A DNA stretch of 64,000 nt from Austropuccinia psidii (GCA_023105745.1 JALGQZ010000001.1:65924937-65988936); one strand, 5' to 3'. Shown: positions 1-13,191, numbered from the stretch's first letter. Translations and numbers: made by a program. The notes: a model not told the origin generated them from the letters alone.

Positions 1-2064
1 AATCCCTACACCACAGACAAATTTCAGATGGTGAGCCTAGAGAGGGTTTCATATGTTACATTTCCAGGAAACTGAAAGATTAAGAGGATAGATATGGATA
101 TAGAAAAACTCTATAGCTACCTTGAAGGTTAATTCTTTGAATTTTACACAGACTTCACAGCACTCAAATATTTGCTCAACATGAAAACAACTGATAGGCA
201 CATTTTGAGATGGCAAACACCAATCCAAGAGTATGGAGAAAAAATTACCATAATATAAAAGGAAGTGAAAAGACACACCAAGGCATATTTCCTTGGTAGA
301 TGGCCACTGAATAATGTCAAAAGCAATGCAGCTTATGAAATAGAAGTAGCTGAGAATATCCCTATCCACTTCATGGAAGTAGATAGGAAAAAAAACTTTA
401 TATTCTCAGGGTGGGCACCAGGAATTGGCCATCTAGATTTTTGAAATAATATAAAATAATACAAATAACCACCCATACTGGTGATAGGCTCCTCAGAAGT
501 TCATACTGTTTCTTTAATGTAGTATGAAAATCTTATGCAAAGCACAAACAGTTTAGCATACTGATATCACTCCTGCAACAGAGATATAGGCACCCAGTTG
601 AAGCAACCTTGGCTGAGGGACTATGAGGCTAACAATTTCTTCCTTATTTATGGACTCCTGTACCACAGGGAGAAGAAAAATAGTTCCCTCATAGTAATGA
701 TCATAGATTATATCACACTGATGTTTTACAAATGTCATGAATTCCCCTATATGGGACACATGAGTGAAGACAGAATCAAAGAGAGGATAGCAAGCACAGC
801 TTGGTGGCCTCAGTTAGAACAATATTTAAGTGAGAACATCAACACTTGTGACAGATTCCAGAAGTCAAAAAGGAATCATGGGAAGAATTAAGGGCTACTA
901 AATCATATAGAAAAAGGCAATCACCCATTGGAAATTATTAACATTGACTGGGTGAAAGGACTCTTTCCAGGAGAAAAATAAAGCTATGATGTTTTCCTAG
1001 CAGTAGTGGACAGGTTTAGCAAGATTTTTAGATTCCTCCCATGTAATAAAGAAGATATAACTATGGACACAGCATTTTTATTCTGGAATAACATTATAGC
1101 AACTTGTGCAGTGCCCAAGATTATTATTGGTAACTTGGACAGTAAATTCACATGATAAATTTGGAAAAAACACTATTTTATGCTTGGAATCAAGCTTGCA
1201 TTATCCAAAGCTTACCATCAACAGACAGAGAGACTAGGTGAAAGGATTATCCAAACTATGGAGGACATCATCAGGATATTCTCTGCCTATGGCATGGAAT
1301 ACAAATACCATGAAGGGTATACCCATGACTGGGTTACACTTCTACCAGATATAAAACTATCTTACAACACCAGCCAGCATTCTACTGCAGGGAAATAACC
1401 TTCTCTGATAGAAAAGGGATGAAACCCCCTATTTCCAGTGGATCACTTGAAGAAAAATCTCCTAACAATCCAGCCCGCAGCCAAAGTTCTCCCTTATATG
1501 TGGAAGAATGTATGTGAAACATCAGCAAGATTCATATCTGAGGCCAAGAAATAGAGAAAAAAGTGGTATGAGAGGACTTTCAAGGAGGGTGACCAGGGGT
1601 TTGTTCTACCTTAAGCTTCAATAATCTCAAAGGACCCAAAGAATGAGAGTATCACTTTTGGTGCCTTTCATTATCATAAGACTGATGGGGAAGAATGCAG
1701 TAGAGGTTAGACTAACTGAGGAATTTTCTAGGAAACCCCCAGTTTTCCCAGTAAGCCTGGTGAACCCTTAACACTAGACACAAGGGAAGAGACTTCCCTC
1801 CAGAAACAAGATTTAGATCCCAAAAGACATGGTTAAAGCTGAAAGATAACTTTTAATAGTGAATAGAATCATAAATTCCAGGAATATCATACTGAATGGC
1901 AGAAACCATAGGCAATTCCCCTTCAGGTTCAAGAATGAGATGGCTGAAAAGAAAAATTTTTAGCAGAAATTTAAAACCCAATGGGAGCCTTCCTTTGAGA
2001 AGATTAAGAGCCTTAAAGAGGACTGCACAGCCTCATCAGTGATGAACCTTTTTTAGAGGGAGGG
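1..2064 (+). pseudogene. Ty3/Gypsy pol relic, family I (RNase H end, integrase, C-terminal region)
   Basis: This is a decayed 3' portion of a retrotransposon polyprotein; it would have encoded the end of RNase H and the integrase. Around 140-280 the frame reads a typical RNase H tail (ALKYLLNMKTTDRHILRW). Around 598-891 it reads the integrase zinc-binding region, ending in CDRFQKSKR, where the second cysteine of a CxxC is replaced by Phe. From 930 to 1400 it reads the integrase core, with pieces such as VDRFSK, then GNLDSKFT, then QTERLGERIIQTMED, which carries the catalytic Glu. Further on, FNNLKGPK and PVFPVSLVK mark the C-terminal domain. Several in-frame stops (for example near 256, 888, 980 and 1155) and frameshifts break it. 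The 5' part lies outside the window. A purine run just before 2065 resembles a polypurine tract. The family seems to be the same as the gag at 53149-55500. Confidence 0.85.
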
Positions 2065-3477
2065 TGTGTAAGCCTATGACTCAAAAACAGAGCACAAGCA
2101 TTACAGTGGAGTACCATAAACCAGTGGTAGAGAAAACTGCCATAAAGATTTTAAATGAGCAGAAACAACTAATAATTGGAATTAAAACAACAAGTAAAGT
2201 AACCTCTTTCTAAAGACACAAATCCCATAATCATAGTACAAGGAATGAAAAAGTTATTCCAGCTCAAAATAAGAGCTTATAATAAGTCTTAATTTTCACC
2301 TCGCATCTAAAGTCCAGAGGAAGAGGCAGAAGCCTATTAAATGGATGGTCAAGTTTAATCTCTCAGTCAGGGATATCCAATGGTACCACCCAAATTGGAC
2401 TAGCATCAAAACTAGAGAAGTTGTAGTCAAATAAAAATCAAATGCAGGTGAATAAGATATTTAACTCTCATCTAGCTTCTGCATTTTTAGTGATTTGGGT
2501 CTTTTTGGAAAAAGCACAGGCATTGCTTTCTTATGGTACCCTCCATTTCCCCATATCTCATCCATAATCAAAGCTATTGAGCAAATAAAATCAACACATT
2601 ATTCATAAAAAATCCATAGGTTGGCAATGGAATTTGAAATTGGTATTAATTTTCCATATTCCACGCCAGCCGGATAACATGAGTAACCATTGTGTACAGC
2701 TCATCAAATTCTACAAAAGGATCTGCTTTAGAGCTCTCTATCTAAAAAACTGAAACATTAATGGCAGTTTCAACATCAAAATCCCACAATATTGGAGAAA
2801 ACATAATATTGTGGGATAGTATCCCACAACTTTGAATATTAGGTATCAGAGCCACAAAAAAGTGTTCTTATACCTCAATACCTCATTATATGACCAATAT
2901 GGGGTCCACAAACATGTGATATACATCATTCTAGGTGTCTGAACTGTAAGTACATGTCTACAATGACTACAGGTGAAAATATCCACTATGTATTTGGGAA
3001 AAGTGCCCAGATGTGGTTTCAAAGCCATATCTGTGCCTAATAAAGGTTATGAATGTCTGTATAGCCACAATCCTGTCTTTGGAAGTGCAAAATTCTTCAC
3101 TCTTTCTTTGTGGTAAGTTCTAGAGGAACTTTTACCTCATTTCAGAATAAAAACAGACCTTCCTCCTCCCAAAAGAGGAATCCCCATCCTTCTCTTATAA
3201 TCCCTACATTGTACATTTGTTAAACAGAATTATGCTCTTGGAAAGTATAAACAGGTATAATGATTGTATTAGTTATTGTAGTCATTATTATAATTAACAA
3301 GCTGATAATACCTGCACCCTGGGCTTTCATCAGTGCTCACTACCACTACCCCCAAGAACCCTTCAAAGTTATCTTTATTATCTTATTTGCATTTCACATT
3401 GATAGTTATTATTGTCTCCCCAATTCTTATAGCTTTATCATAGACTCAGCCTGACAAGTCCAGATCTGGCATTCAAT
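2065..3477 (+). repeat. Family I 3' LTR, truncated
   Basis: The sequence begins TGTGTAAGCC directly after the purine run AGAGGGAGGG, as expected where an LTR follows the polypurine tract. Scattered blocks match the reverse complement of 56000-57483: for example the words around 2090 (CAGAGCACAAGCATTACAG), 2370, 2560, 2900-3030 and 3300-3460 recur in the same order on the opposite strand there. The 3' end of the LTR is missing, because homology stops at about 3477 where a unit with inverted-repeat ends begins. ORFs inside it are spurious. Confidence 0.65.
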
Positions 3478-3478
3478 C

Positions 3479-3642
3479 CATGGATTTACTTACAAACAAA
3501 AAAAACCATTCATCCTTTCATAAATAGAAATTCTGATTTTTGGGTACATGCATCATTTATGGTTTATGCATGATCCAAGCTTTATATGTATATATTGTCT
3601 TTGGCCAATTTGAGTATGTAAAAGATACTATAAGGCTCACAG
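3479..3642 (+). repeat. Left inverted-repeat arm
   Basis: The left arm of the inverted pair whose partner is 6690-6852. The shared words in order are CATGGATTTACTTAC, an ATCCTTT block, a GGTTTATGCAT/GGGTTATGCAT block, GTATGTAAAA and AGGCTCACAG. Confidence 0.55.
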
Positions 3643-6600
3643 TAAATGACCTTCACTAGTTCATCAAATTTTCAAAAGAGATTATGACTTAAATTGATGG
3701 TTAAAATTTAATCTTCATCATCAATATTCAAAACATCTTTTTCCTGAGAATAATGACTTTCAATTGGAGTGATATTCTGCTTTCAACCAAAAAGTGCCAC
3801 ATTTTCTACAAATAAAATACACAGAAGTCAAAGATTTCCACAACCTGAATGAATAGATTTTAATCTAATCTTCTTCAGTCTTTCAAGCTCCATGTAACAT
3901 TTGAGACATTTCTTTGCAGCCCTACATTTCTTTTTTCATTCTTGCCATTAATCTCAAATTCACTTCCGATTAAGGATTAATTTGGATGGTATTTCTTGTT
4001 TACCTTAATTTCCATAAGCTGAAAGCCATTCTGGCTTAATAAAGAGGTTTTCCCATTGACTTTGAGCCACTAGTACCAAAAAATTCCTTCAATTTCAGCT
4101 TTATTGATATCCAATTTATTTTTTCTTAGTAATCTGAATGTATTAAATTCCCATATGGATGAGCAAGGATGGATGTGGTATTCATATTGGACTTGATTTG
4201 TTTTGAATTGCATCAATTAATTATCATGTGATTGAAGAAATATAAAGCAATCATACTGTTTTGGAACTAATATGTAGGAATGGGTTGTGGAAAGGATAAA
4301 TCATTAATTCATAGTCAGTTTTCATTTGGGTTAGTTTTCATGATGAAATCCCAGAGGCATGATATTTTGTGAAAATACCAAGGGCAGTTGATTAATTCGA
4401 ATTCAATTTACACATTAAAAAACCTTGTATTTTCCCATGGGATTTGGATTACATTTTCACCCCTTTCTGCTTCACCAACACTCAAAGTTACATTTTTTCT
4501 TTCTCTCTTCAATTAATTATAAACTCAAACCCATTTTCTTGACTTTTCATAATTTTTCACCCTGTTTTTAATCTATCAAAATGCTCTTTCCTCATTCCAT
4601 GGGCCCCAAATTCCACCTTTTTCATCTTTTTTGGTTTCCTCAGATCTTTCTATAAAAATATCTTTAACCTCCCACTGAAGGTGAATCTTAGACCCTTGAT
4701 CTTTGGCAGTATGTACATCATGTTTCCAGGGCACAAGGTATTATTTGTCCACCTTGAGGCCCAATATGACCCAAAATCAAATTTAAATAGCTTGGGATAG
4801 TTCTTGAATCCAAATTTACCACAAAAACTCCTTCAAAACAGACCTTTCAATTATTCTTTCCTTTTCTGTCATAGTTTATGCAATAAAATATGCCAAGGGT
4901 ACCAATTGGACTCTCAAAGTCCACAATCCTGAGGACAGTCATGATTCCACTGACAGTAGCATGTAGAATCTGGCTTTCAGAAACCTCAATGAACAAGAGA
5001 CATTGTAAATTACTCAGATGACTGAAAAACTGCTTGTTCCAAGTTAAATTCAGGCACAATTGTGAAGCAAGAGGGAGCCTGAACAGCCCATCATACTCCA
5101 AGATATCTAAAACCAAGTTGATAAAACAACAAAGACAAGTTCCAAGGATGAAGTCCCATTTATACTCTTATTGACACTCTCAAAAAAGAGAAATTTTTGT
5201 GGTCCTCTTCAATAAATACAGAGGGACACATTGAATCATTGTTTTTTAATCACACCTTACCATCAACCTCCCTCAATGCTTTCCTCATGTAATTCTTATG
5301 GCTTTTACATATGAAACCAATAAGTACAAAATGTCACTTTTTCATATTTTTGGATTAATTTCAAGAGATAAGATTTTTTCTGGGTATTTTTTTTGATGAA
5401 GAGTGAAGATTAACTTCCCTATACTTGGAAATTGAATAAATGTATAGAAAAATTCCTCAAAAATACCAATATTTCTTCCCCTGCATGTATGGTTATTGAT
5501 AGGTATTTGGCCTTGGAATAATTCTATTAAGAAACTCTTCCTATACTCAAAATTCATGTTATTCATTTGGCACATCAATAAATGCTTATCCGCCCATTAC
5601 ATGAATCAGATTTGCCATGATACTGTTTTTGAAAATTTCAGCATCCTTTTAGAATAAATTAGCTCACTTCTAATTTTCACTTTTTTTTAAATTGATGTGG
5701 TTATTAATTCATTTGGGAGGTATTTCTCAGTTTATGTATTAATTTACTAAAATATTCTTCAGAGAAAACCTGAATACACTTAAAAGTCAAATCAAAAATC
5801 CTAAATTGCTTCAATATTTGTAAAAGAAAGTCTGGCTTCCTTTGAAAGACTATTGAATTACCTCCTGGAACAAAAACCATTGTCACCTTGGAGTGAGTTC
5901 CACCTCAATAGTTGGAGGTATTCATGAAATGATTAAATGTTTGCTCCAAAAGTCCACTGGTACTCTCCTAGAAGCTATTTGAGCCCTTCACCTGGCTTTC
6001 AAGAATAATTTTCTTGAAATAATTGACAGAATCTCAAGAAAAAGAATTTATATCCAAACCTCTGTTCTCTTAAATTAAAGGTTTCTCATCGTGAATTTCA
6101 GATGTCCTTTGACAAGTCAAATAACAAATTTCCCTCCAATAAAAGTTCACCAACAAATACAGTAATTCTCAAGAGGTATCTTTCAAGTATAATACAAAAA
6201 GGGAATTCTCCAAACTCCAAAGACTTCAGCTATCAGAAATCCGTCGACAGTTGCATTTCAAAAGATTTTTAATCATCAATTTCTTATCTTTTTTGACATT
6301 CACTAATACTCTTTGCAATATTCTTCTCAGAATTGCTATGGAGTAGTTGATAAAGTTTTTGAGGAAGAAATGAATGATTGATCCAAAGAAAAACTCTTTA
6401 AAATATTGGGGAAGATCTTTTTCAAAGAAAATTGGCAGAAATAAGCCCAATTTTTGAGAATTTTCAAGATGGTTTAGCTGAAAGGGTGCCTCTTTATAAA
6501 ATTCCCAAAAAGTGAAAACAACCAAGAATACTATTGTGGTCCACTTGAGTGAAAAATACCCATGGAAGACCTCAAGGAGAAAAAAATGAGACTAAAAGGG

Positions 6601-6689
6601 ATTCCTCAAGGGCTGAAATAATTAAAAGTTGATGCAAGAGAAGGGGAAGACCTCCAACAAAAGTCACAAGCACACTTTATTTCCCCCTT

Positions 6690-6852
6690 CTGTGAGCCTT
6701 TAGTTATATTTTACATACCTAAATAGGCAAAAATTAATATTAATATTAAATTCTGAACTATGCATAACCCATGATTAAAGCATATATCCTAAATGTATCA
6801 TTTTTTATTTAACAAAGGATTAATAACCCATTTTTGAGTAAGTAAATCCATG
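6690..6852 (-). repeat. Right inverted-repeat arm
   Basis: The reverse complement matches 3479-3642 in the same word order. Just outside it, about 6873-6920 shows a faint match to the reverse complement of the family II LTR near 19885 (GGATTCTACAC followed by a CTAGGGTA-like word), so this edge may abut another LTR fragment. Confidence 0.5.
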
Positions 6853-9800
6853 TATTTGAGGGCATAGTTGGATTCTACACAAAAATCCACTTAGGGTAAC
6901 TCCATAGAGTGAATAAGCTTAAATTAACTGTATGAGGTCGTAATATGGAAAATACTTCAACACCTCATGATCAATACCACATAAAAGAAGTGTTAAAATC
7001 TCTGTTTTTCTCAACTTCACATCAATATAATGGGAATGCGAGAAATCCCATATTACATATATACTAATAATAGTGTTAAGCATGTTTATGTCAATTAAAA
7101 TTACAGCATTATTACATAAAGGTTTGGTACACCCATAGTGGATATCAATATTGAAGCCTGAATTACTATTCTTGATGTGAAAATAGCTAAGGGGGACAAA
7201 AGACATCAAAGAGAGCCAGGGTACCCAGCTTCTGTGGCCTCTGATGCATGGATAGCTCTAGATCTTGGATCCATGGCTCATCATGGCCCAATAAGTATAC
7301 CAAAGCCTTTTGGGAACTTGGTTACCAAGTTGAAGTCCCATTGAATCATGAGAAAAATAAGAAATAAGCTGCTATTTTTGATCTGACAAGTAGATAATGA
7401 GCTACTCTGACTCCTGTAACCATGTCAATTCTTGATGATTTTCCTTGGATAAACGTCAAAAGAGTAATTAAAACCCTTTTTTGACTAGTATCCTTACCTT
7501 TACCTCACAGCAACCAGCTACAATTGTGCTATTTGCAATTCTACATAGAATTAAGCTTAAAACTTCAGGAATTCATTAAAAATACAATTCTTGATTAATC
7601 CTTATAAATATTTGAGGACCAATGTAGAAGGAGATAATCCATATAAAACTGTAAATAATCATTACTTAATAATTAAAATTAAAAATCTTACTCCCAGCTA
7701 ATTCTTGAAGATTCTACATCGAACATTGAATCTTCAAAAATGCACATAAAATACAATCTGTGATAAAATTTCCAATAACATTGATAATTTTGAGAATATT
7801 TATTAACCATACATTGGTTGGTAGTCATGTCAAATAACTTGATTAAGTAATTATGATAATCTTACATGACAACAAGTGATGTAATCAATTATAAGAAGCG
7901 GATTAATAAGTTCTCACTCACTTTTTTTTTCAGTTTTCTCCATAAAATGCCACTTTGAGCTTTCTTTGACTTAAAAAAGGCTTCCTCTTGCTGTTTTCTC
8001 CAAATCATCTTATTATTCAATCATACCATTAGTACCAAAAAGTAAGTATTAGTTAATCATCTTCTTAAGTGTTTTAAATCTTTCAGAATCAATGAAAAAG
8101 ACTTAAAATGATATAAATATATTATTTAAAATAATATTTAGCTATTATATTGTCTTATTACTGTTATAATACAATTTTGATCCTTCAAATCCACATCCAA
8201 TCCATCAAATCACTCTACCAATTCTTATCAAGGTATTATTGGAGTATTAAATTATCTTTATAATTATACATTAAAATGATTTATATTATTTTAATAAGAA
8301 GTTTAATTTTTGAATAAGTCTTTAAATTGATTCTTGTAGCCAATTACTGCTTACTGTTATAATCACTAGTAGTGTATAACAAGTAAAAGAAACAATGAAA
8401 TAATTAATGATTTAAGTGTGGCTATAATCAATTTATTTCTTCTATTTCATAGCAGTGATATTACTATTTATTGATAGTAATATTATCAAGAATTTCATAG
8501 ACACATCTTACACCTTCAAATTATGGAAGGGGATTTATCTGAAGAGTCTGAGGACTCTGAGGCCTTGTTGTGGGATAAATAATAAGCAGTACCTTGAGGG
8601 GGAAATGATTTGTAGGTTTGTTTTGAATTCCAGAATTAGCCAATAACCATGAGCACTAACATGTTTTAGCTGCCATTATAAGTATACTGAAAAAGATACC
8701 CTCTTCATGAAATCACAAATCAATTATTTAGTTTTGTATCTTTCCAATTAGAGAAGTTTATTAAGAATTATCTATCAGTCCTTCAATAAAATATCACTAT
8801 GATGAAAATTGTAATAGATAATATTTTTTTAATAATTGAGGTTTTCTAAGCTTCTTTTTATTTATTATATAATTGGCTTTAGTATTCTTCCTTTCAATAC
8901 TTGAGATATTTGAATAACTTTTGTTAAGATCACTATTAATATTAATAATCATCTTCATAGCTAATTCAGAATTTTAAAAGTAATTTATTAATACTTTTAA
9001 TATAAATATAATAATTTAAGAGTAAGATAAGTTTATAAGGGTAGTTCTGGTTAGTATAAGGGTAAGATATAGATAATATAATATTAATATAATACTATTA
9101 GGATTAATATAAATATAATCTCATATATCTATAAGGGTTATGATGTAAGGTATAGGGGTAAGATGATATATCCTTTCTATAAATACAGCTTATTGATAAA
9201 TTTTATACAATCACTAATGATAATATCTTCAAACACCCCTTCAGCACTGCTACTATAATAGTAAGACTATTCAATAATATTAAAATATTTCATCAATTAA
9301 TCATAAATAATAATATAAGATACTGAGCCTTGCTACTGATCTTTTCAATATAATACTAGATTATCCTACTAGGGAAGGGATGGATTGATCCTCAAGATTA
9401 TTTTCTGAATCAGAAGAATGGGGGGAAGGTCAGAGAGAGAACCTCTATTTATACCTTTTGGGGCCTCAATGGAGCCTTCCAGAAACAAGGGACTTAGAAT
9501 ATTTCCAAGTTTGAGTCATTTTAGTGCAGTGCTTTCTGACCAACCAGATTTATCCATCATGTCAATTGATTTTTCTCATCAATCAGATTTATCTATCACT
9601 TCAATTGGTAATTCTGAGTATGTACTTTGAATTATTTCCAATTCTGACTGATCACATGCTGAGTTGATGACTTTAGGCTGATTTTTTGGTTCTCAAAATT
9701 CATTGGCAAAGCTGAATATACACTATGGTGAAGGTATGTAATTATGTAATGACTTTTGGTCTTTTGTGTAAAGGTATGAATTTTCATATTCATAATGTTA

Positions 9801-11449
9801 GGTGTATATAATTCCATAATTATTTCAGATATATGGTACTTATTGAAATATGAATGAGGGGGAAGTATATCTGTAAATGTATAGATTAGTATTAACTTAT
9901 TGTGGTAATTTAGTTTTAATTTGAATAAATATTATGTTCTAGTATGCATACTATAAGCATGTTTTTATGGTGAGTTTAGTGAGTATCCTTCTGAGTATAT
10001 CTATGTTTCTTTTACTAAATCCATGATATCTTGCTCAATTTTGGTTCTATGGTTTTGAGCCAATATATAGCCCTATCTTAAATGTTATGGAGAATCTAAT
10101 TATTTAATAATTCAGAGTTGTTAATACTTAGCTATAATATTTTTAAATTAGTAATTTTATCATTATTTTTATTATTTGTACATTTATTTATTTTCTATAT
10201 ACTATTTTATACACATTGTAATTACCTATTAGCTTTATTATTGTACCAAAGTGGACTTGAACCTTAAAAAAAGGTATGGAATACCATTTTTCTATCCAAA
10301 TAAATCACTTCAACAAGTTCACTACCCTCAAAACTGACTTTGATCAATATGTGAAATCAGGAGTTGCCCTCAGAAAGTCCACAATATTAGCCAAGAGCGG
10401 CAGAACCTCTCAAATAAGATCCCACAAGCCTGAAATCACTTTGAAGATTTATTATTCAATTGATTTAACCTGTGAGAATCTCTTAAGAAACTATCACACA
10501 AGTTATGAATGCTCCAAGAGTTTTTGTGAGTTCTTGATTCATTTTAATGTAGAATTTTTTCATTAGTTAATCTTGATCAATTTTTATGAACCATTTATAT
10601 GAGGTACCTTTCTCAGAATAATTTCCAAAAAATCTTTTGGGTAGATAGATTTAAGAAGCACAGAAGCCTATGTTTTTCTAGTCTGCCTCCCCCTATCAGA
10701 AAAAACACACTATCTTGGATGTTGATTCAGATTGAAATTAACATTTTTTTCTGTTTATACAAGTTATCCCAGTTAATCCTCTGCTCTGTATTACTTATTG
10801 CTTAAATACCCCTCAGTAAGTGTTTTGTCAAAAATATGACACTTTTGTACTTGAAAAAGGCCATATTGAAAACATGCAAGAAAAATGGAGATAAATAACC
10901 TTTAAGGCCTACACTTGTTGCACCCAAAACAATTCCAAAAGCTATGGCCTTCTGGTTTTGATTCTCAAGATTGACCCCTTTGTTTTAAAGAAATTAGGGA
11001 AATTCATAAGTGGGAAGTTTTCTAATTAGTTTTTGCAAAAATTCCCTATTTTCCAAATTGGCAAAATAAGTATGAAAAAATTTGGGTAACTTAACATCCC
11101 ACAAATGAAAAAATATGGCCAAAGAATTTCAAAAATTTCTCAAAGCTTTGCCTAAGGATTTTTTCTCAAAAAAAGGTGTCACTTATGTGCTTTGGCCATA
11201 TATTGGTAAGAAAATAAGCGCTCATGAGCTTTTACCAGTGCATAAGAAATATTGAATATATTTTCTGTTTTTGAGAAACCAACATAAAACAAGGAAAACA
11301 TTTTTTTCTAAAATATTGTGCAAAAACCTTGTTTGAGCAATGTTTCATGAAAAGACAGCCTCTTTGTGTGTTTTCAATCCTACAGAGCTGTCATAAACAA
11401 TTTCAACAAGCCTTTTCCAACTGCCTCAAACCATACAGAAAGTTTTATT
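6853..11449. other. AT-rich intergenic tract without recognisable genes
   Basis: This stretch is strongly AT-rich, poor in CpG, and contains only short ORFs with no family signature (for example 10276-10566 on + and 6919-7209 on -). Recognisable pieces are an LTR type C fragment at 8566-8665, a two-copy direct repeat of about 37 bp at 9541-9610 built on CAGATTTATC, and a possible TATA-like word (CTATTTATACC) near 9448. The rest is probably old, unrecognisable transposon debris. Confidence 0.5.
8566..8665 (-). repeat. LTR type C terminal fragment
   Basis: The words TGTGGGATAAA, AGCAGTACCT, GGGGGAAAT and TTTGTTTTGAATTCC recur at 17725-17815 in the same orientation. They also recur in reverse complement at the 3' end of the type C LTR around 27580-27651. 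It is a solo remnant. Confidence 0.5.
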
Positions 11450-12600
11450 CCATCATCTACAGAAGAATTTCTGCCAACATTGTTTATGGCAATTCCTGGA
11501 CCCTCCTCTGTTTGGCTACTTGGAGGCATGTCACAGCTTCAGAAGCCCAGCCATTGGATTCAAGGAACCATGTTTGGCTAGGCCAAGTTTTGTCTCAACC
11601 CCTCAGGGCACATCCTATGTCCTGTACAGCCTTTGGGCTGAATTGCATGTCCTGTGGACTGTAGGGGGTACTTTTTGACCCCCCAGGCCCAAAAATGGAC
11701 ATAAAGCCTATGGCACCCCCTTTGAAGCCTCTTGGCCAACAGTTCATCAAGGACCCATGGGTCCTTCCCAATGGACTCTGACCCCTAATTCCTCCAAGAT
11801 GACCATATTGTCAATATGGATCATTTTCCCCTGTGGTTTCAGTTCTGGCTATTGCAATCCATCATTATGCCTCATTTTTTATGGTAAATATTCCCCTGCC
11901 ACTCTCATCCTCTCAATCTTCAGTTATGCCAATGTCCTCATGGACAACCACTTCAAGGGGACAGAGTGCAGCATTAAAAGTTGAACCCAATCAAAGCCAG
12001 CCTCTTCCTTACTCATACAACCTTCCCCCAAGGGAATACTGCCCATGGATTCTCAAGGACTAAGGCCAAGGATGATCCAAGACCAGTTGTCAAGCTGTCG
12101 AAGCTCATCACATCATTGGAATGCTTAATGCAGCTATACAGCCTGCAGCCAAAGCAACCTGTATGGCATTGACCCTCTTGGTCAATTAAACTCAATGCTG
12201 TGGGTATTTCAATACACCCAGTTCATTTCCCAATCTGGCCAAGGTATATTTCCCAAATCAGTCAATACAGCTGTTCACCAATCATACAGCTGGGCTTTCA
12301 GCATGCAAGGATCAGTTGTCAACTTCTCACATATACTGGCCACTCTTTCATCCCTGAGGGACTTCCCCAGTTAATTAATCTATTGGATTTATTTTTATAC
12401 ATTATTTTCTTGCATCTTTTGATAGTGAATACTGCTTATCTTAAGTCAGTCATTTGCACCCTTTCCTTGCCTCTTCATTGGATATTGGTGCCATATCCTT
12501 ACTGATTCCTTTATTCCTTCTGAACAGGTTGAAACAGTGACATAAGGAGCTACTTGGTTGGCTCTTTGGCCATTGAGCACCAGGCCACTCTTGTTTCCCC
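11450..12600 (-). repeat. Type A LTR, inverted copy upstream of haspin
   Basis: The reverse complement of this stretch shares ordered blocks with the type A LTRs at 34906-36785 and 47265-48721. Clear matches include CACATATACTGGCCACTCTTTC followed by a CCCCAGTTAATTAAT block near 12330-12385, the AACAGGTTGAAACAGTGA word near 12525, and CAGGCCACTCTTGTTTCCC near 12582. Edges are approximate because divergence is high. It ends about 450 bp before the haspin promoter island, and the ORFs within it (for example 11329-11664) are translations of LTR sequence. Confidence 0.6.
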
Positions 12601-13000
12601 CAAAAAACAAACAAATCTCAAAAACAGCACTTGGATGAAACTCCTCAACAATTGGACCCAAACCCTTCTCACTCCCAGCCAATTACACATATTGGATATT
12701 GTTCTTTAGCTTTTTGAGCCATGTGAGCTGCTTTTGGCTTGTGATCACTCCAAGATGAGCAATTTCCTTCCACATTGGCCCCATGAAATGGCCCTCGTTG
12801 ATTCCCACTGAGTCTTGGATGCTGGCCATCTTTTACTCCCAGCCAAAAAATCAACGTCATTCTTCTCAAGTTATCAGTTTTTGGCTCAAATTCAACTTAA
12901 TTTTTATCAAAAAGTCTCTCATCAAGAATAATTTCTTGGTTTTTAAAGAGCCTTTGCTAAGAAGCAGCCATTTCTCAGCTAATTTGTCTCAATTAGGTTT
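12601..13000. other. Junction between LTR debris and host promoter region
   Basis: No gene is visible here. CpG dinucleotides reappear toward the right end of this stretch (CTCGTT near 12795, AACGTC near 12853), which marks the change from decayed repeat to host DNA. Confidence 0.4.
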
Positions 13001-13037
13001 TGATGATGGCCTGGCTCGTTTGACTGGCGCGCTGGCG

Positions 13038-13043
13038 ACGCGT
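13038..13043. promoter_or_regulatory. MluI cell-cycle box (MCB-like) in haspin promoter
   Basis: The palindrome ACGCGT lies about 145 bp upstream of the haspin start codon, inside a CpG-dense patch with a nearby GGCGCGCTGG. ACGCGT is the binding site of MBF-type (Mbp1/Swi6) G1/S factors in fungi. Occupancy here is inferred from the motif and its position only. Confidence 0.4.
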
Positions 13044-13155
13044 TTTCATTCCTCTTTTTCAAAAAAACGTTTCGATCTTCATAAAATCCAACTTCTTCCA
13101 CTCAGTTCATCATCATCGTCAGCATCATCATCGCTACCGATCCTGGAAGCATCGA

Positions 13156-13191
13156 ATGATTAATCTTCGTCAAGCTGCTCAAACATCATGA
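13156..13191 (+). other. Upstream ORF whose stop overlaps the haspin start (ATGA)
   Basis: An ATG at 13156 opens an 11-codon reading frame that ends in TGA at 13189-13191. The haspin ATG occupies 13188-13190, so the uORF stop and main start overlap as ATGA. Such an arrangement fits translational control by termination and reinitiation or by leaky scanning. Whether the transcript includes 13156 depends on the mapped start site. Confidence 0.55.

Larger units (their letters stand above)
3479..6852. mobile_element. Unit bounded by ~164-bp inverted repeats (possible decayed DNA transposon)
   Basis: 3479-3642 and the reverse complement of 6690-6852 align along their whole length. Both start CATGGATTTACTTAC (the right arm read on the minus strand) and both end near AAGGCTCACAG, with moderate divergence between. 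The unit is about 3.4 kb long and interrupts the family I LTR at its left edge. The interior has only short minus-strand ORFs (for example 4847-5116, 5342-5578, 6226-6525) with no motif I recognise and no visible DDE transposase. I see no clear target-site duplication (flanks CAATC and TATTT), so two copies of a repeat in opposite orientation remain possible. Confidence 0.45.

Noticed and set aside
10276..10566. A 96-codon + strand ORF as a host gene
   Set aside because: No motif, CpG-poor like its surroundings, and no splice-linked neighbours; probably repeat-derived.
1..12600. Classical RIP as the cause of transposon decay
   Set aside because: The depletion is of CpG with TpG/CpA remaining, which fits methyl-CpG deamination; I cannot see the CpA-biased pattern of ascomycete RIP without computing it.
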